Below, in pieces: positions 36,091-46,629 of a stretch of 64,000 nucleotides of DNA. Source of the DNA: Fen-1254 sp963769605. Lineage in GTDB: Bacteria; Bacteroidota; Ignavibacteria; UBA10030. How positions within the stretch are numbered: the first letter of the stretch is position 1; each line of letters opens with the position of its first letter. The position numbers and the translations under genes were made by a program. The stretch covers positions 372,001 through 436,000 of the forward strand of contig CAVYML010000001.1 of NCBI GenBank assembly GCA_963769605.1, in the 5' to 3' direction. A model generated the notes under the pieces. The model saw only the letters and a list, made by a program, of their open reading frames with translations. It did no database searches and was not told the origin of the DNA.

Positions 36091-39000
36091 TTATTTCGAC
36101 TTTCCGGCAAGAAACTTATAAACTACCGGCAAGCCGAAAAAAAGAAAAAAGCTCGAAAAAGAAAATCCACCTATTACAGCGATGGCAAGCGGCTGCTGCA
36201 TTTGTGCGCCTGCACCGATGCCAAGGGAGAGCGGCAGCAATGCTAACACTGCAGCAAGTGTTGTCATTAAAATTGGACGTGCGCGCATTTGTCCGGCCTG
36301 TACTAGTGCATCATCAAGAGTGGAGCCTTGTGATCGGAATTCCTGCACTCGGTGCATCACGAAAATGGCATTCTCTGCCACTATACCGATGATCATGATA
36401 ATGCCGACAAAACTCGAAATGTTGAAAGATATGCCCGTAATCCACAATGCTCCAAAGACGCCAATGAGCGAAAGAAGATTGATAGTAAAGATTGAAAAAG
36501 GAACTGCAAATTCGCTAAACTCAATAAGTAGTACCAGAAAAACCAGCATGAGCGCAGCCAATGCGACTAACAATAAACCGCGAAAAGACTCCTGCTGTGT
36601 TTGATACACACCTCCATATTCAAGTGTCATTCCTTGTGGAAGTGTAAGCTTAAGAGCAAGCGCCGCTTTGATATCCTCAATCGTTCTCCCGAGATCTCGG
36701 CCTTCGATCCGTGCCGTGATTGCCAACATTTGTCGCAAACCTTCCCGGTCCACTTCAGCTTGCCCTGTTGTTCTTTCAATAGAAGCAATACTACGAAGCT
36801 GGACAAACGAGCCGGAAGCATTGATAAGCCGTGTATTTTCGATCTTTTCTATATCCGTCCTGTATGCTTCGGGAAAACGGATACGAATGTTCATCAACTT
36901 TTCACCTTTTTGAATGCTCGTTTCCGCCGATCCATGCATCATTGTTTCCAATTGGGCACTTACATCATCAACCGATAAACCTGCCCTCATTGATCGAAAA
37001 GGATCGACATGCACGATCATTGAGGGTCCGGCAATGACAACACCATCAAATACATCGACTACACCAGGTATTGTTTCGATGATATTCTTGATCCGTAGAG
37101 CAGTAGAGCGCAAAAGTGTCGGGTCATCGTTGAATATTTTAATTTCTATCGGTGATGGATTATTCGTCAGGTCGCCGATTACATCCATCATCATCTGTCC
37201 GAATTCGATGCGCAATGCGGGTTCAGTCGATTCTATCCGATGTCGCACTTCGCTGATTACTTCATTAATATTGCGAGAACGTTTTTGCTTCAACTTGACC
37301 AAATAGTCGCCTGTGTTTGCTTCTGTGAGAAAAAATCCCATTTGTGTTCCTGTGCGGCGTGAATAGGATTCAACCTCAGGGACTGAGAGCAGGATTTTTT
37401 CAACCTGCATGAGAACACGGTCAGTTTCTTCCAATGAGGTTCCCGGTGGTGTTGCATAATCTAAAACAAACGATCCTTCGTCCATATCCGGCATAAAGCT
37501 GCTGCCGATATTGTTGTAAATGAACCATGTGGCGATTAATATGACAATGACAAGAGCAATTGCAGCGAATCGGGCTTTAAGAAGTCGTCGTAGCAATCGT
37601 TCATACCATGCATTAAAGACGGTTGCCCGTTCTTCCCGTTGAATTTCCAGATCAATATCATGATCACGGAGGATGAACGATACGAGCAGAGGTACAAAAG
37701 TAATTGAAAAGAGAAACGAAATCAGCATTGCGAAAACCATCGTAATGGAAAGCGATGCGAAGAATGAACCAGTAACACCTCCAAGAAATGCAAGTGGAAT
37801 ATGGATGACGATAGTGCTTGCTGTTGAGCCGATGATAGCCGGCATTAAATTGTGGATAGAAGCGCCGATAACCTCCGAGGGTGTTTGATGGGTTCCTTTA
37901 GCGCGAGCTGATTGTTTGAATATATTTTCGACAATCACAATGGCATCGTCTATAATAAGGCCGACTGCTGCCGCAATTCCTCCGAGGGTCATAATATTGA
38001 TGGTTAAACCGACTGCTGAAAGACAAACAAAGGTAGATGCGATGGTTGCAGGAACAACGAGCATCATGACAATGGTAATCCTCCAATTTCGAAGGAACAC
38101 TGCTATAATCATCATCGCCAAAATAATGCCGACGATGATACTATCGCGTGTACTCTGGATGGAACTGTTGATAAAATTCCCTTGATCATAAAAATTCTCG
38201 AAATCGACGCCGCTGGGAAGTTTCAAAGTCGCTACGATAGCGTTTACGTCCTGACCGATCTGGACTGTGCTCCCGGTAGGTTGTTTAAGAATATTAACAA
38301 GTACAGCTTCACGCCCATGTGCTGTTGTGCGTATATAGCGATCAGCGACTGAAGGCGTAACTTCTGCAAGGTCGGCAATATGAACAGGTACGCCGTTTTG
38401 CATTGCAACAATGATGGAGCGTATCTCATCGAATGTGTGAACTTGACCTGAGACGAGGGACAAGTAGAGTTGATAATTCGTAGTAACGAGTCCAGGTGAT
38501 GTGAGTAGATTAGTCTTACGAATTGCATCTGCCACCTGCCTTATATCAAGATGATATACCATGAGCTTTTCGGGTGAAACCGTGATGCGAAATTCACGAG
38601 TGTCACCACCGACAATTTCAACACGCGCAACACCTTTGACACGAAGGAGAGCAGGGCGAATTTGATACAAGGCAATATCTCTCAACTGAACCTGATCGAG
38701 AGTCTCCGAAGTGAGGCTATATCCATGCACAGGAAAGACTGAGACGGTCATTTGCTCGGCTTGGATAGATGCAGAAGCCGGGAGTTGATTGTGTGCGTTT
38801 GCAATGCGTCCTTGTAGGAGTTGGAGGGTCTGCTGCACATTCGTTCCCCATTCGAGTCCGAGGGAAATCTCAGTCGATCCTCGTCCCGTGATAGAGCGAA
38901 TAACTTGAACGCCGGGGACTGAGCTTGCAACTTCTTCTAACGGACGTGTTACTTCTACCATCATCCGCTCCGGCGGCTCTTCACCATTGTCAGCAAGGAT

Positions 39001-39138
39001 GACGATACGTGGAAAAGTTATATCAGGAAAAAGAGATACAGGAAGATGCAGCATCAATGCTATACCCGATGCTGTGAGCACTGCAACTGTGAACAGCAAT
39101 GCACGCGACTGGCGGCGGACAATATCGAAGAACTTCAT
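36091..39138 (-). CDS. RND efflux pump inner-membrane transporter
   Basis: A 1015-residue AcrB/CzcA-superfamily protein with the usual twelve membrane helices and two large periplasmic loops. The N-terminus FPDITFPRIVI, the TM4 region GLIIDDAIVIVENIF with paired aspartates for proton relay, and the late IVAENAIFVMHRVQEFRSQG segment are diagnostic. Substrates cannot be assigned; single DD in TM4 without the CzcA DFG-type motif leaves both drug and metal efflux open. Its start overlaps the adaptor gene by 4 bp. Confidence 0.92.
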   Translation of the reverse strand: MKFFDIVRRQSRALLFTVAVLTASGIALMLHLPVSLFPDITFPRIVILADNGEEPPERMMVEVTRPLEEVASSVPGVQVIRSITGRGSTEISLGLEWGTNVQQTLQLLQGRIANAHNQLPASASIQAEQMTVSVFPVHGYSLTSETLDQVQLRDIALYQIRPALLRVKGVARVEIVGGDTREFRITVSPEKLMVYHLDIRQVADAIRKTNLLTSPGLVTTNYQLYLSLVSGQVHTFDEIRSIIVAMQNGVPVHIADLAEVTPSVADRYIRTTAHGREAVLVNILKQPTGSTVQIGQDVNAIVATLKLPSGVDFENFYDQGNFINSSIQSTRDSIIVGIILAMMIIAVFLRNWRITIVMMLVVPATIASTFVCLSAVGLTINIMTLGGIAAAVGLIIDDAIVIVENIFKQSARAKGTHQTPSEVIGASIHNLMPAIIGSTASTIVIHIPLAFLGGVTGSFFASLSITMVFAMLISFLFSITFVPLLVSFILRDHDIDLEIQREERATVFNAWYERLLRRLLKARFAAIALVIVILIATWFIYNNIGSSFMPDMDEGSFVLDYATPPGTSLEETDRVLMQVEKILLSVPEVESYSRRTGTQMGFFLTEANTGDYLVKLKQKRSRNINEVISEVRHRIESTEPALRIEFGQMMMDVIGDLTNNPSPIEIKIFNDDPTLLRSTALRIKNIIETIPGVVDVFDGVVIAGPSMIVHVDPFRSMRAGLSVDDVSAQLETMMHGSAETSIQKGEKLMNIRIRFPEAYRTDIEKIENTRLINASGSFVQLRSIASIERTTGQAEVDREGLRQMLAITARIEGRDLGRTIEDIKAALALKLTLPQGMTLEYGGVYQTQQESFRGLLLVALAALMLVFLVLLIEFSEFAVPFSIFTINLLSLIGVFGALWITGISFNISSFVGIIMIIGIVAENAIFVMHRVQEFRSQGSTLDDALVQAGQMRARPILMTTLAAVLALLPLSLGIGAGAQMQQPLAIAVIGGFSFSSFFLFFGLPVVYKFLAGKSK

Positions 39139-40139
39139 CGGCTGCCCTGTGTTTCGATACTTACCCGTGTGGAATCCGGGAGCGCATAATTACCGCGTGT
39201 TATGACGGTCGTTCCTTTTTCTAAGCCGGCAATAATCTCAACGGTCGAGTCCATGATAACGCCCACTGTAACAGGTGTAATATGCGCTATGGAATCGGGA
39301 TTGACTATGACCACCGAATATGTTTCGTTTTCATCATCTCGAAGTAAAGCTGATCGCGGTATAGTCAGCGCCTGTCGATGTAATGCTATGATAATACGGA
39401 CTGTCCCCATGATATCGGTTTTCAATTCCATCCGTCCAGATGAAGTGAGATTCGAGAATTTAAGCCGAACCTTTACCGTTTGACTTTGTGCATCACTTTG
39501 GGGATTGATTGCTTCGACGTTTGCATCATACTCTTTCTTCATCAGTGACTCTAAACGTACCAGTCCTTGCTGCTGTATACGAATTTTAGGAAGCAATTGC
39601 AAAGGAACATCCGCTATAAAATTGATCGTTGAAAGGTCGATGAGCGTAAAGATCTCGGCATTTTCAGCAACTAACTCTCCCTCCATCACGTTGCGTGTGG
39701 AAACGATACCATGGAATTTTGCTCGTACTTCAATTCCCGGTTGTGTTTCTTGAGCTAAATTCAATGCGCGTTGTGCTTCAACTTTTTGAGTTTCCGTTTG
39801 CGCGCTGCGTAAGAGCATTTCTGCGCCGGCAATCGCTGCTTGTGCTTCTTTGGGACGAATGACCGCCATAACCTCGCCAGTTGTAAACGAGGTTCCTTCC
39901 AGCGCTTTTAAAGAAGCGATCCAGCCAGCCGTCGGAGCGAGAACTTTTTCTTTTCGTGAAGCATCCGTCCTTCCTGTGGCATTAACGGTAACGGCGACAT
40001 CACTGGTATTTACCCGATCTGTTAGGACAGCTACAGTCGCTTTGGGCTGTTGTTCTTCATTGTCACCTTGTGATGATTTCCTGCATGATTGAACAAGAAT
40101 TGCCGTGAAAAAGAGAGAGAAAACAATAATGTTTTTCAT
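39135..40139 (-). CDS. RND periplasmic adaptor lipoprotein
   Basis: A 334-residue membrane-fusion protein. The N-terminus MKNIIVFSLFFTAILVQSC is a lipoprotein signal with cysteine at 19. It carries a barrel-sandwich (lipoyl-like) domain split by a short helical hairpin (about 105-135), and a beta-barrel (ADVPLQLLPKIRIQQQGLVRLE). It links the RND pump to the TolC-like channel; all three genes overlap by 4 bp, so they form one operon. Confidence 0.9.
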   Translation of the reverse strand: MKNIIVFSLFFTAILVQSCRKSSQGDNEEQQPKATVAVLTDRVNTSDVAVTVNATGRTDASRKEKVLAPTAGWIASLKALEGTSFTTGEVMAVIRPKEAQAAIAGAEMLLRSAQTETQKVEAQRALNLAQETQPGIEVRAKFHGIVSTRNVMEGELVAENAEIFTLIDLSTINFIADVPLQLLPKIRIQQQGLVRLESLMKKEYDANVEAINPQSDAQSQTVKVRLKFSNLTSSGRMELKTDIMGTVRIIIALHRQALTIPRSALLRDDENETYSVVIVNPDSIAHITPVTVGVIMDSTVEIIAGLEKGTTVITRGNYALPDSTRVSIETQGSR

Positions 40140-41452
40140 TGGTGTGCCGAGATTTGTTCCAGATGAGCGAGCAGCAAACGTATGTCTAATTCTGATTGCA
40201 GTGATGCTGTTTGGGTCTGGACAAGTAATTGTTGCGCAGAAAGCACCTCGATTGCAAGCGACCCACCTGCAGCGTATTTTGATTTTGTCAGTGAATAATT
40301 TTCTTCAGATGTGACGATGTTATATCTCAATGCAACAAGCTCATGCAATGCCTTATGGAGTCCAATCAGAGTCTTTTGTCGTTCTATAAGAAGAGTTCGT
40401 CGAAGTTGTTCCTTTTGATCCTGTTGAATTTCAACAGCCAATTTCCGCTGTTCGGTACGCAGGTCAATTGCGCCCCAAGTAAAAATTGGCAATTCAATCG
40501 ATATACCGATCGAAGCGCCAAGCATTGACGAGCGTTCGCCAGTTGGAAGATGAAGGTTATCATACGAAGTGAGGAGCCCAGCATCCGTATTGAGAAGAAT
40601 AGTAGGCAGGCGTTCAGATTGAGCGAGTTGGACATCGATCAAGTCTTTTTCAATCTCTATCTGAGCCATTTGGAGATCGAGATTCGTGAAAGATGTATCA
40701 GTAACCACGGTTCCGAGACTATCGGTAGTCGTCATCGTCAAATGCTCAAGCGTACCCGATGCAATTATTGTAGTATCAGCAGGAATCCCCATCGCTTGTG
40801 CAAGAGATAGCTTGGCAATGTTTTTAGATTCCATAGCTTGCTCGACATCGATGCGGGCTGAAGCAAGTTGTATTGTCGTTTTTAAAACATCGGTATATGA
40901 TCCGTTGCCGCCATGATACATCCGGTTAACTAGATCTAGATACTCGGAAAGTTGTTCTGCGCTGGCTTGCTGCAAGGCAGTTGTCTCCTGAGCATAGAGA
41001 AGTTCGATATAGGCTTCCTTAACTCCGAAGATAATATCACGATCATTTGCATAGTGTTCTTGAGAAAGACGCGACAACTCCAGATCAAGTTGTGCTGATT
41101 TTAAATTGCGGATTCCTGCATCAAAAAGCGGCGTTTGCAGAATCAATTGTCCTGCTATCTGCCCGCCGTTACTAAGCGCCGGATCATAACCGAAATATTT
41201 GCTCGTTGGGGCATAGATTGTACCGGCACCGAATTTAAGCTGCGGCATTGCGGTCATTTTTAGTTCCTCTTGCGCAGACCGCGTTGAACGAATCGATGAT
41301 TCAGAAATTCGCAGCGCAATACTGTTCTTACGGGCAATTGCGATGCATTCTTCAAGTGTGTATAAATGCTGGGCTTGTAAAAGACCACTTCCGATTAGTA
41401 GACCCATACAAGCAAGAGCAACTTTTATTCCCTTACTAATGGTAATTTTCAT
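40136..41452 (-). CDS. TolC-family outer-membrane efflux protein
   Basis: A 438-residue outer-membrane factor with a signal peptide (ending LLQAQ) and two long helical OEP repeats (YTLEECIAIARKNS and later DLVNRMYHGGNGSYTDVL, KSKYAAGGSLAIEVLSAQ). It is the first gene of the efflux operon. The start at 41452 is chosen to place the signal peptide at the N-terminus; an ATG at 41473 adds seven residues. No clear Shine-Dalgarno site is seen at either. Confidence 0.9.
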   Translation of the reverse strand: MKITISKGIKVALACMGLLIGSGLLQAQHLYTLEECIAIARKNSIALRISESSIRSTRSAQEELKMTAMPQLKFGAGTIYAPTSKYFGYDPALSNGGQIAGQLILQTPLFDAGIRNLKSAQLDLELSRLSQEHYANDRDIIFGVKEAYIELLYAQETTALQQASAEQLSEYLDLVNRMYHGGNGSYTDVLKTTIQLASARIDVEQAMESKNIAKLSLAQAMGIPADTTIIASGTLEHLTMTTTDSLGTVVTDTSFTNLDLQMAQIEIEKDLIDVQLAQSERLPTILLNTDAGLLTSYDNLHLPTGERSSMLGASIGISIELPIFTWGAIDLRTEQRKLAVEIQQDQKEQLRRTLLIERQKTLIGLHKALHELVALRYNIVTSEENYSLTKSKYAAGGSLAIEVLSAQQLLVQTQTASLQSELDIRLLLAHLEQISAHQ

Positions 41453-41725
41453 TTGGAACTGAATTCTCATCAACGATATAATGATAAAATATATGCATCA
41501 ATCTGCATCTACTTTACATAGTTTTTCTTATCCGCCTTCACTATTTTCATTTTTAAATGTTTTTTCCAACAGTATTAAGTATCCCGTTATCTGTTTCCTT
41601 TACTGTTATAATCTTCATCTCATATATAATATTAGTAAAATTTAATTTATTCTGACCAGCTTTTAAACTTCCAGCATTTGCATCGATGTATCTTTCCTAA
41701 ATTACAATATGAAGAAGTCTGAGTG

Positions 41726-42751
41726 TTATCTTGCTATTTTTAAAATAACGAAGGTATTGGGAATAATTGCAGGGCGTTGCCTTGGATGTTCTGGCGTTGG
41801 AGCTGGTGCAGGGCCAAATTCTGCCGTAGGTAAATACAATATATGCCTTGTTGTATCGACGGCAATTGTCCGAGCACCCAGTTGAGTTTTAATTGTTTCT
41901 AAAATACTAAAGTTTGTTGGTGATTCTTCACGAATCACCGTTACAGTTCCTTCACCGTTAGATGAAAAGGCTAATTTAAGATCCGGATCAAATGCACAGC
42001 CATCCACTCTCGCTCCGATCGGAAGTGAAGAAATAACAGCGCCATTATCTGAATTAAGAACTATCATGAGTTTATTGTCGCAAACAGAAAATAATCTATG
42101 ATTTTCTCTATCGATTGCCAAACCGGAAGGCCCTTCGCCTGGAGTAATCGGCCATCGTGAAAGAATTACTAATGTTTTTGAGTCAATGGCGACAATCTCA
42201 TTTTTGTCTTCAATATTTACGAAAACATGGCCTTTCCCATCGCAAGCAGAAAATTCAGGTTTGCCTCTGAGTGGCAATGTCGCAACGACAGTCCCTTTTT
42301 CAGCATCGAGGATCGTTGCATCGTTACTCCGTCCATTAAACACAAAAACGCGTTTGGAATAATCATCATATAAAATTGCATCGGGATTTTTACCAACTGG
42401 AATTGTGTCGACGAGTCTGAGCGTTTTCAATTGAATCATGCTTACTGTCGACGTACGTCCATTCGAAATAAAAGCTCGATCAAATTCATCAGCAATTGCA
42501 ATGCCATGAACGCCTTCCGTTTTTAAAATCACGCCAACAACTTTATCGGAATCTGTATTAATGACGGTTACATTTGTGCCGTGTGAGATAAACAATCGAT
42601 GTGAAGGAGGATCGAATGTTAAATAATCCCATCCCTCTTCTCCACCAACTGCAATCTTACTTACAAGATGATATCCCGATTTTGGCTGAGCTATGCATAC
42701 GATGGAAATAAGGAGGATGGAAGCAGCGAATTTAAATGTTATTTTCGTCAT
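41726..42751 (-). CDS. Secreted YncE-like beta-propeller protein
   Basis: A 341-residue exported protein with a signal peptide (ASILLISIVCIAQ) and about seven repeats of the YVTN type (VTVINTDSDKVVGV, ATILDAEKGTVVATLPL). GGAGGAGAATCC precedes the ATG, an unusually strong site for this window. It is on the same strand as the efflux operon but separated by 270 bp, so it may be independent. Function of the family is poorly defined. Confidence 0.85.
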   Translation of the reverse strand: MTKITFKFAASILLISIVCIAQPKSGYHLVSKIAVGGEEGWDYLTFDPPSHRLFISHGTNVTVINTDSDKVVGVILKTEGVHGIAIADEFDRAFISNGRTSTVSMIQLKTLRLVDTIPVGKNPDAILYDDYSKRVFVFNGRSNDATILDAEKGTVVATLPLRGKPEFSACDGKGHVFVNIEDKNEIVAIDSKTLVILSRWPITPGEGPSGLAIDRENHRLFSVCDNKLMIVLNSDNGAVISSLPIGARVDGCAFDPDLKLAFSSNGEGTVTVIREESPTNFSILETIKTQLGARTIAVDTTRHILYLPTAEFGPAPAPTPEHPRQRPAIIPNTFVILKIAR

Positions 42752-43060
42752 ATGGATTCTCCTCCGAATTTATATTTCAAATGAATCCTCGTACTATAGA
42801 GGACAAGATTAATTATCACTTTAGTTCAACGTGTAATTATACAAAGAAAAAATGACAGATGGATTGAAAGATATAGATTATTTTGTATATGATATCACTT
42901 CTGGGCAAAACGTTTCGACTGCCGGATATATCAATTGAACATCACTAATCCCAGATTCCGCAACTTATTTTTGTAAAAGCACTTTTCTGATATTACCTTT
43001 CGATTGATTTTTTATGATAAATCAATAATATCAATCAATAACTTAAAGGAATATCAGATT
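42752..43060. other. Divergent intergenic region
   Basis: About 310 bp between the divergently read YncE-like gene and the secreted protein gene; it should hold both promoters. It is AT-rich, with ATTGATTTTT/ATAAATCAAT near 43000-43020, but no clear element is identified. Confidence 0.4.
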
Positions 43061-43909
43061 ATGATGAATTTATTTGGTCAATCCTGCAAGACTATATCTT
43101 TTGTAATCTTGTTGGCTATAAATATTTATAGCCAGAATAGCAAAACTACCATTGATAAATACCTGCAAATCATTCCCGCAAACATAAATGCCAAAACTGA
43201 CGAAAAGCAGGAGTATTATGTTACACTAAAATGGCAAAATTTGGATGCACTAAATGGGAATAAAATGAACTGTAATGCCGCGGAGGCAACCTTTATTTGC
43301 GGGTTAGACAGCGGTTATGTGCGCTGGAATAATGTAAGTCTGAGTCAGATAAACGATTTCCAGCAAACGGTGCCAAAAGGCAGGGAACTTCCTATATTAA
43401 ATAACTTCAGTTATAAGGCTAATACTACTGATTTCTTGAAAGAAAGTTTCTATAGTATTATAGCCTTGGAGGATAGAGACCTTGCAAAATGGCTGTTTTC
43501 TGATGCTGTTCAGATGCAGGGTTTAGCCTGGTATGTTTTCGATAGTCTAAGCTTCAATAAACCATTCATGCCAAAATTACTTGAGAATTATGACGTAAAA
43601 TTTGAGCATTGGGTTAAATTTTCAAGTAGATACCAAAAGCTAATATGGTCTGGTATAACAAAATTCAATAATGACGTATGCGCTATTGTTAAATTTGAAT
43701 CGCTCTATAATCCTTTGGAAATGAAAACCACTAATATGAATTTTAAAGGCAGGTCGTTATATTGGGGTGAAATTTGGATTTCGTTGGAAGACAAACAGGT
43801 TGAATATGCAACGATGGTTGAAGATGTAATTTTTGAGCTAAATCTCAATAATAACACTCCAAAACAACTTCTTGATTTACAAAGAGATGTTACTTTTACT
43901 AAAAAATAA
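43061..43909 (+). CDS. Hypothetical secreted protein
   Basis: A 282-residue protein with a signal peptide (SCKTISFVILLAINIYSQ). The mature part is rich in aromatic and acidic residues and has no motif I recognise. AAAGGA precedes the tandem ATGATG at 43061. It is followed after 20 bp by a LytS-type kinase and its regulator, suggesting co-expression. Base composition is more AT-rich than the first 25 kb. Confidence 0.65.
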   Translation: MMNLFGQSCKTISFVILLAINIYSQNSKTTIDKYLQIIPANINAKTDEKQEYYVTLKWQNLDALNGNKMNCNAAEATFICGLDSGYVRWNNVSLSQINDFQQTVPKGRELPILNNFSYKANTTDFLKESFYSIIALEDRDLAKWLFSDAVQMQGLAWYVFDSLSFNKPFMPKLLENYDVKFEHWVKFSSRYQKLIWSGITKFNNDVCAIVKFESLYNPLEMKTTNMNFKGRSLYWGEIWISLEDKQVEYATMVEDVIFELNLNNNTPKQLLDLQRDVTFTKK

Positions 43910-43929
43910 TAACTTTGGCATTTAACTTT

Positions 43930-44964
43930 ATGAAAACACAAAATAAAAATAAGAGCGCATTAACAAATTCCTTTATCGTCATTTTCTTTTTTTGCGTTGG
44001 AGTAGCTATGTATGTCAAGTGGAAACAAACCGGTAATCCTTTTGTCCCTGAAACCATTCTCTACTTTTGTATCCTATTATTATTAAGCATTTGTACCGCT
44101 TTGTTGGGTATGAAAGTTTTAAGTTATATAGAAACAAAAACTCACCTGGTAAAGCAAGTTATTCCCGCATTGCTCGTATTTTACGTGGGAGTATATATTA
44201 TTTCTTACCTCTCTATAACGTTGGGTGTTTTTGTCTGGTTTTTAATAAAGAGACTAAGCCTGGCAGAATTCTTCCCCCATTTATTTAAGTATGAACTTCC
44301 AGTCCCGGACGGCAATTTAATGATCTGGTTATTAATTGCTACCTTAACATTCTTTTACATGTTATGGAAAAGGGCTATGGGCAGGGAACAGAAACTAAGG
44401 GAAGAAAAACAAGTCTTTCAATACGAAACGCTGAAAAACCAAGTCAATCCTCATTTTCTGTTTAATAGTCTGAATACGTTGTCTTCTCTCGTTGTGACCA
44501 AACCCTCGCTTGCCGAGACATTTATTAATAAACTATCCTATATATACAGGTACATACTTGAGAACAAGGATATTGAATTTGTTGATTTAAAGACAGAGAT
44601 TGAATTTGCAGAAGATTATTTTTATCTGCACAAAATAAGAGACGGTGAAAAGATACATCTGGAAATAACTTTTAACGAAAATAGAAGTTATAAAATACTG
44701 CCTATATCGTTGCAGATTCTTATCGAGAATGCATTGAAACATAACTCAGCAACAAATGAAAGCCCTTTGCGAATCGTAATAAGACAAGAAAGCGATGATT
44801 CCATTACAGTAAGAAATAACATTCAAAGAAAAATGAACATTGAGCATTCATCGTTAATCGGGCTAAAGAATCTTGCCGAGAGGATTAAGCTGCTAACCCT
44901 GAGAGAGGTGCTTATAAAAGAAACAAAAGAAGAATTCATTGTTACAATTCCGCTCATTACTTGA
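43930..44964 (+). CDS. LytS/YehU-type sensor histidine kinase
   Basis: A 344-residue kinase with four to five membrane helices in the first 150 residues, a short linker, the His_kinase domain with the phospho-histidine in NQVNPHFLFNSLNTLSSL, and a compact HATPase domain (LIENALKHN). The ATG at 43930 is preferred over a TTG at 43915. It overlaps or abuts the LytTR regulator gene and forms a standard pair with it. The signal is unknown. Confidence 0.88.
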   Translation: MKTQNKNKSALTNSFIVIFFFCVGVAMYVKWKQTGNPFVPETILYFCILLLLSICTALLGMKVLSYIETKTHLVKQVIPALLVFYVGVYIISYLSITLGVFVWFLIKRLSLAEFFPHLFKYELPVPDGNLMIWLLIATLTFFYMLWKRAMGREQKLREEKQVFQYETLKNQVNPHFLFNSLNTLSSLVVTKPSLAETFINKLSYIYRYILENKDIEFVDLKTEIEFAEDYFYLHKIRDGEKIHLEITFNENRSYKILPISLQILIENALKHNSATNESPLRIVIRQESDDSITVRNNIQRKMNIEHSSLIGLKNLAERIKLLTLREVLIKETKEEFIVTIPLIT

Positions 44965-44969
44965 AAATT

Positions 44970-45725
44970 ATGCGAGTACTCATTATAGAAGATGAAAAGC
45001 CCGCCGTTGAAAAATTACGACGGCTTTTAAATGATATTGACCCGACTATTAAAATTATTGATGCGCTCGAAACAGTCGAACATTCGATAAACTGGCTGCT
45101 CAAGAATGATGCCCCTGATCTCATCTTGATGGACATTCAGCTTGACGATGGCATCTGCTTTGAGATATTTGAATCCGTGAAAATTAGTACACCGATTATT
45201 TTTACCACAGCATATGACGAATACGCTATTAAAGCGTTTAAGGTTAATAGTATCGACTATCTCCTAAAGCCAATAACAAGGGAATCGTTGGCGTCGGCGA
45301 TAGAAAAAATGAGGGCTCTTTTCCCCGGTCAAACTATCAACAATGAAAAGATAAATCATATCTATGAGCATTTAGGGGCACAACATAAAACACGTTTTTT
45401 TGTTAAGATCGGTGAGCATTGCAAATCAATATCGACAGATGAGATTGGTTGTTTTTATATTTTAGAACGATGTACATTCTTCATGACGTCATCTGGAAAG
45501 TGTTACGATGTAAATTATTCATTAGAACAGCTTGAGAAATTGTTAGATTCTCATCGATTTTTCAGGATAAACAGGCATACGATCATTAACATTAGCGCGA
45601 TTACTGACATCATCAGTTTTTCTATGAACAGGTTAAAAATAAAAATAGCCAACGAAGAAAAAATTGGAGAACTTTTAGTGAGTCGTGAAAAGGCCGGGGC
45701 ATTTAAAAAATGGCTGGATAGATAA
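44970..45725 (+). CDS. LytTR-family response regulator
   Basis: A 251-residue regulator: receiver domain (D55 in LILMDIQLDDG, K100 in YLLKPI) followed by a LytTR DNA-binding domain (from about 145; FFVKIGEHCKSI, RFFRINRHTIINI). The ATG at 44970 lies 5 bp after the kinase stop; a TTG at 44961 overlaps it. It is the partner of the adjacent LytS-type kinase. Confidence 0.9.
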   Translation: MRVLIIEDEKPAVEKLRRLLNDIDPTIKIIDALETVEHSINWLLKNDAPDLILMDIQLDDGICFEIFESVKISTPIIFTTAYDEYAIKAFKVNSIDYLLKPITRESLASAIEKMRALFPGQTINNEKINHIYEHLGAQHKTRFFVKIGEHCKSISTDEIGCFYILERCTFFMTSSGKCYDVNYSLEQLEKLLDSHRFFRINRHTIINISAITDIISFSMNRLKIKIANEEKIGELLVSREKAGAFKKWLDR

Positions 45726-46460
45726 CCAAATGCCTGACACCGAAGAAATTATGACCATCTAACTTTTTATCGTCGCTTTCTTCAACGGCCACCTTGAGTT
45801 ACTTCCGAGATGCCTCTCTGGATCGGAACGGACAACGATGGAGTATTTATATTCTCATTGAAGCATGCGAAATGGTTTCAAATTCAAACAGAAGTTTGCA
45901 AGTCGATGTTTCGTATATTCGATAACTTTGTATCATTGACATGCGTAGGCAGCGCACCCTCCGGATCATCTCTCTACTTGGAAGGTTAAGGGAATCCTCT
46001 TACTGGGGCAATCATAACGGCTCCGGTTTATTTCGGATATCCGGAACTACTGAAACGGTTTTAAAAAAAATGGTACAAATTCATCGATACCACAAGAGTA
46101 TATCTCAATGCGCAGACAGTTCGTTCAATCGTACTTGAAGTCTCTACCATTCTTACTGGATTTTCATACTTCTTCTCTCAATATGAAATAAGATATCCAC
46201 AACCAATCGGTCGTAATAGGGATGGCGTATAATGGTGCTGCGGATACAATTACTGACCTGATCTAATTTCGGTTCACCCCTACTTTTTCTCCCCTTGTGC
46301 TTTGTTGATAAGATTCGTAGATTCCAAAACACAAAACAAAGATACAAGTAAATTGTCTGAAGAAAGAGGCAAGTAATCGGGAGATGCCGGTGGCAGACGA
46401 TACGCACGGTATTTTAATCCAATCTTGGCTTTTTCAAATGATTTGTAATAATTACATGGA
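45726..46460. other. Gene-free region before the IS91-family element
   Basis: About 735 bp with only short broken frames. Segment 46288-46410 is a diverged repeat of 60160-60285. No promoter or RNA gene is recognised. Confidence 0.45.
46288..46410. repeat. Dispersed intergenic repeat, copy 1
   Basis: Shares with 60160-60285 the order CTTGTGCTTT, GATTCGTAGATTCCAAAACAC, TGTCTGAAGAAAGAGGCA and a final GGCAGAC segment, with about three-quarters identity by eye. Both copies are intergenic and unrelated to flanking genes. Confidence 0.6.
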
Positions 46461-46629
46461 ATTATAGTGCACCACGCAGCCGAATAATAGTTGAACTAAG
46501 CCGCTGCGCGGCAGCGCGATATTCTTAGAATTGTTCTTTGACAAAGAGAGTCTTGCCAAAATGAGAACCCTGTAGTAACTTTGAGTGCAGTTAAAAACAG
46601 ATCACTCAAACAATACATAGGAGGTTCCA

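Noticed and set aside
45941..46138. Short plus-strand frame before the IS91-type element
   Set aside because: No domain, no ribosome site, and the surrounding sequence is broken in all frames.
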